A stretch of DNA of 22,408 nucleotides. Origin: Desulfobacteraceae bacterium. Lineage in GTDB: Bacteria > Desulfobacterota > Desulfobacteria > Desulfobacterales > Desulfosalsimonadaceae. The stretch lies in contig JAABTZ010000007.1 in NCBI GenBank assembly GCA_011389605.1, forward strand, positions 1-22,408, read 5' to 3'. The notes under the pieces are model-generated. The model was given only the letters and a program-made list of their open reading frames with translations. It was not told the origin of the DNA and made no database searches. The position numbers and the translations under genes are program-made. Position 1 is the stretch's first letter, and each line of letters starts with the position of its first letter. This document shows, piece after piece, positions 21,256 through 22,408 of the stretch.

Positions 21256-22408
21256 GGCTGCCACTTCCTATCTGCATCACAGCTCTCTGGAAATCATCCC
21301 CCCTGCGGGCATAATTTTCATACATGTCAAAGCTTGAACAGGCCGGCGACAGCAAAACCGAATCCCCGGGATCTGCAAGTTCTGCAGCAATGCTGACGGC
21401 TTCATCCATGGAAAAAGCACGCCTTGTGCTCACCAATTCTCCCAGGTGACGGTCTATGGCATCAGCTGATTCCCCCAGCAGCACCAGGGCTTTGACATGA
21501 TTTTTTACCGCATCATTGAGGCCCCCATAACCGCCACCCTTGTCACGCCCCCCCATTATAAGGACTATTGGCGGCCGCACGGCTTCAATGGCCCGGACCA
21601 CTGCATCCACGTTGGTGGCCTTTGAATCGTCATAATAATCCACTCCGCCAAAGCAGCCTACCCACTCAAGACGATGGGGGTCTGGTATGAAATTTCTTAA
21701 CCCCTGCAAGACCCCGCACATTTGCGCCCCTGCAGCCAGGGATGCAAGGGATGCGGCACAAACATTTTCCAGGTTGTGCCGGCCCGGAAGGGGGATATCT
21801 TTTCGCAAAATCGTTACCGGATCAGAACACGGAATCTGCATATATATATTATCCCCGTGAATTCCGGCGCTGCAGCCGGTATGGCCGGCACATGTGTTAA
21901 ACAAGCATTTCCGGGATAAAACCCCTTCTGCAAGCTCCATTATCAGGCTGTCGCCAGCGTTTAGCACGGCCGTGTCATTTTCGGTCTGACAGGCAAAAAG
22001 CCTTGCTTTGGACCGTCCGTATTCCCTGATATCAGGGTATCTGTCCAGGTGGTCTGCAGTGATATTTAACAAGACACCCACCCGGGGATGAAAAGATTCT
22101 GCGGTGTCCAGCTGAAAAGAACTTATCTCGGCAACCACCACATCTGCCTCCATGCCGCCGTCTGCATATGATATCAGGGGTATGCCCAGATTTCCTCCCA
22201 CAAATGTCTTTAAGCCGCTTGCTTCAAGCATTTCTCCAATCAGCCGGGTGACAGTGGATTTGCCGTTGGTGCCGGTCACTGCCACCACGGGCGTTTTAAT
22301 AAACCGGGATGCAAGTTCAATTTCACCGGTCACGGGAATACCGGCTTTTCGGGCACGCTCCACCGGTTCAATGGTATGCGGGACACCGGGGCTGAGCACA
22401 ATTAAATC
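21245..22408 (-). CDS. murD: UDP-N-acetylmuramoyl-L-alanine--D-glutamate ligase, 5' end outside window
   Basis: This ATP-dependent ligase adds D-Glu to UDP-MurNAc-L-Ala. The frame is open to the window edge and the residues before the first possible start (DLIVLSPGVP) are core MurD sequence, so the N-terminal Rossmann part is cut off. Visible marks are the P-loop VAVTGTNGKSTVTRL, ITADHLDRY with the following SKARLF (the lysine that is carbamylated in this family), LPGRHNLENVCAA, PHRLEW, and YDDSKATNVDA. 387 residues are visible of a usual 440-460. It is the first visible gene of the dcw cluster; mraY would be expected next upstream. Confidence 0.96.
   Translation of the reverse strand, partial: DLIVLSPGVPHTIEPVERARKAGIPVTGEIELASRFIKTPVVAVTGTNGKSTVTRLIGEMLEASGLKTFVGGNLGIPLISYADGGMEADVVVAEISSFQLDTAESFHPRVGVLLNITADHLDRYPDIREYGRSKARLFACQTENDTAVLNAGDSLIMELAEGVLSRKCLFNTCAGHTGCSAGIHGDNIYMQIPCSDPVTILRKDIPLPGRHNLENVCAASLASLAAGAQMCGVLQGLRNFIPDPHRLEWVGCFGGVDYYDDSKATNVDAVVRAIEAVRPPIVLIMGGRDKGGGYGGLNDAVKNHVKALVLLGESADAIDRHLGELVSTRRAFSMDEAVSIAAELADPGDSVLLSPACSSFDMYENYARRGDDFQRAVMQIGSGSHDS

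Overview
The window looks like chromosome of an anaerobic Desulfobacterota bacterium, most likely a sulfate-reducing or syntrophic Desulfobacterales relative. The grounds are gene content and protein style: an Rnf cluster led by a multihaem c3/c7-like cytochrome, a membrane pyrophosphatase, CarD, and a long L25/CTC protein with an acidic tail. No database search was possible, so the taxonomic placement is inference.

Left part (1-4959, + strand). The end of rplY (5' end outside the window) is followed closely by pth and then by hppA, a K+-independent, proton-type membrane pyrophosphatase. A strong intrinsic terminator closes this unit. A sigma70-like promoter then opens a two-gene unit, carD and an RluD-type pseudouridine synthase, which overlap by 4 bases. 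The stretch 4960-5138 holds a long imperfect palindrome with 16-bp terminal inverted repeats, between two convergent genes.

Middle part (5139-12918, - strand). An uncharacterised helical protein gene lies downstream of a terminator. Upstream of that terminator, in transcription order, come an octahaem cytochrome c, then rnfC, rnfD, rnfG, rnfE, rnfA and rnfB. This Rnf complex is unusual in three ways. RnfB is fused to a complete GltD/NfnB-like FAD and NAD(P)H oxidoreductase. RnfC has lost the glycine-rich and CEPY motifs that bind FMN/NADH in standard RnfC. RnfD has Tyr where the covalent FMN acceptor Thr normally sits. Together with the cytochrome, this suggests a rewired complex in which pyridine nucleotide meets the complex at RnfB and a periplasmic cytochrome joins the electron path. 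It is the most interesting system in the window.

Right part (13203-22408, - strand). A division and cell-wall (dcw) cluster runs murD (5' end outside the window), ftsW, murG, murC, murB, ftsQ, ftsA, ftsZ, with short gaps or overlaps typical of one operon. It makes and polymerises lipid-linked peptidoglycan precursor and builds the division ring. No tRNA, rRNA, CRISPR array or insertion sequence was seen. No non-coding gap exceeds about 300 bases.
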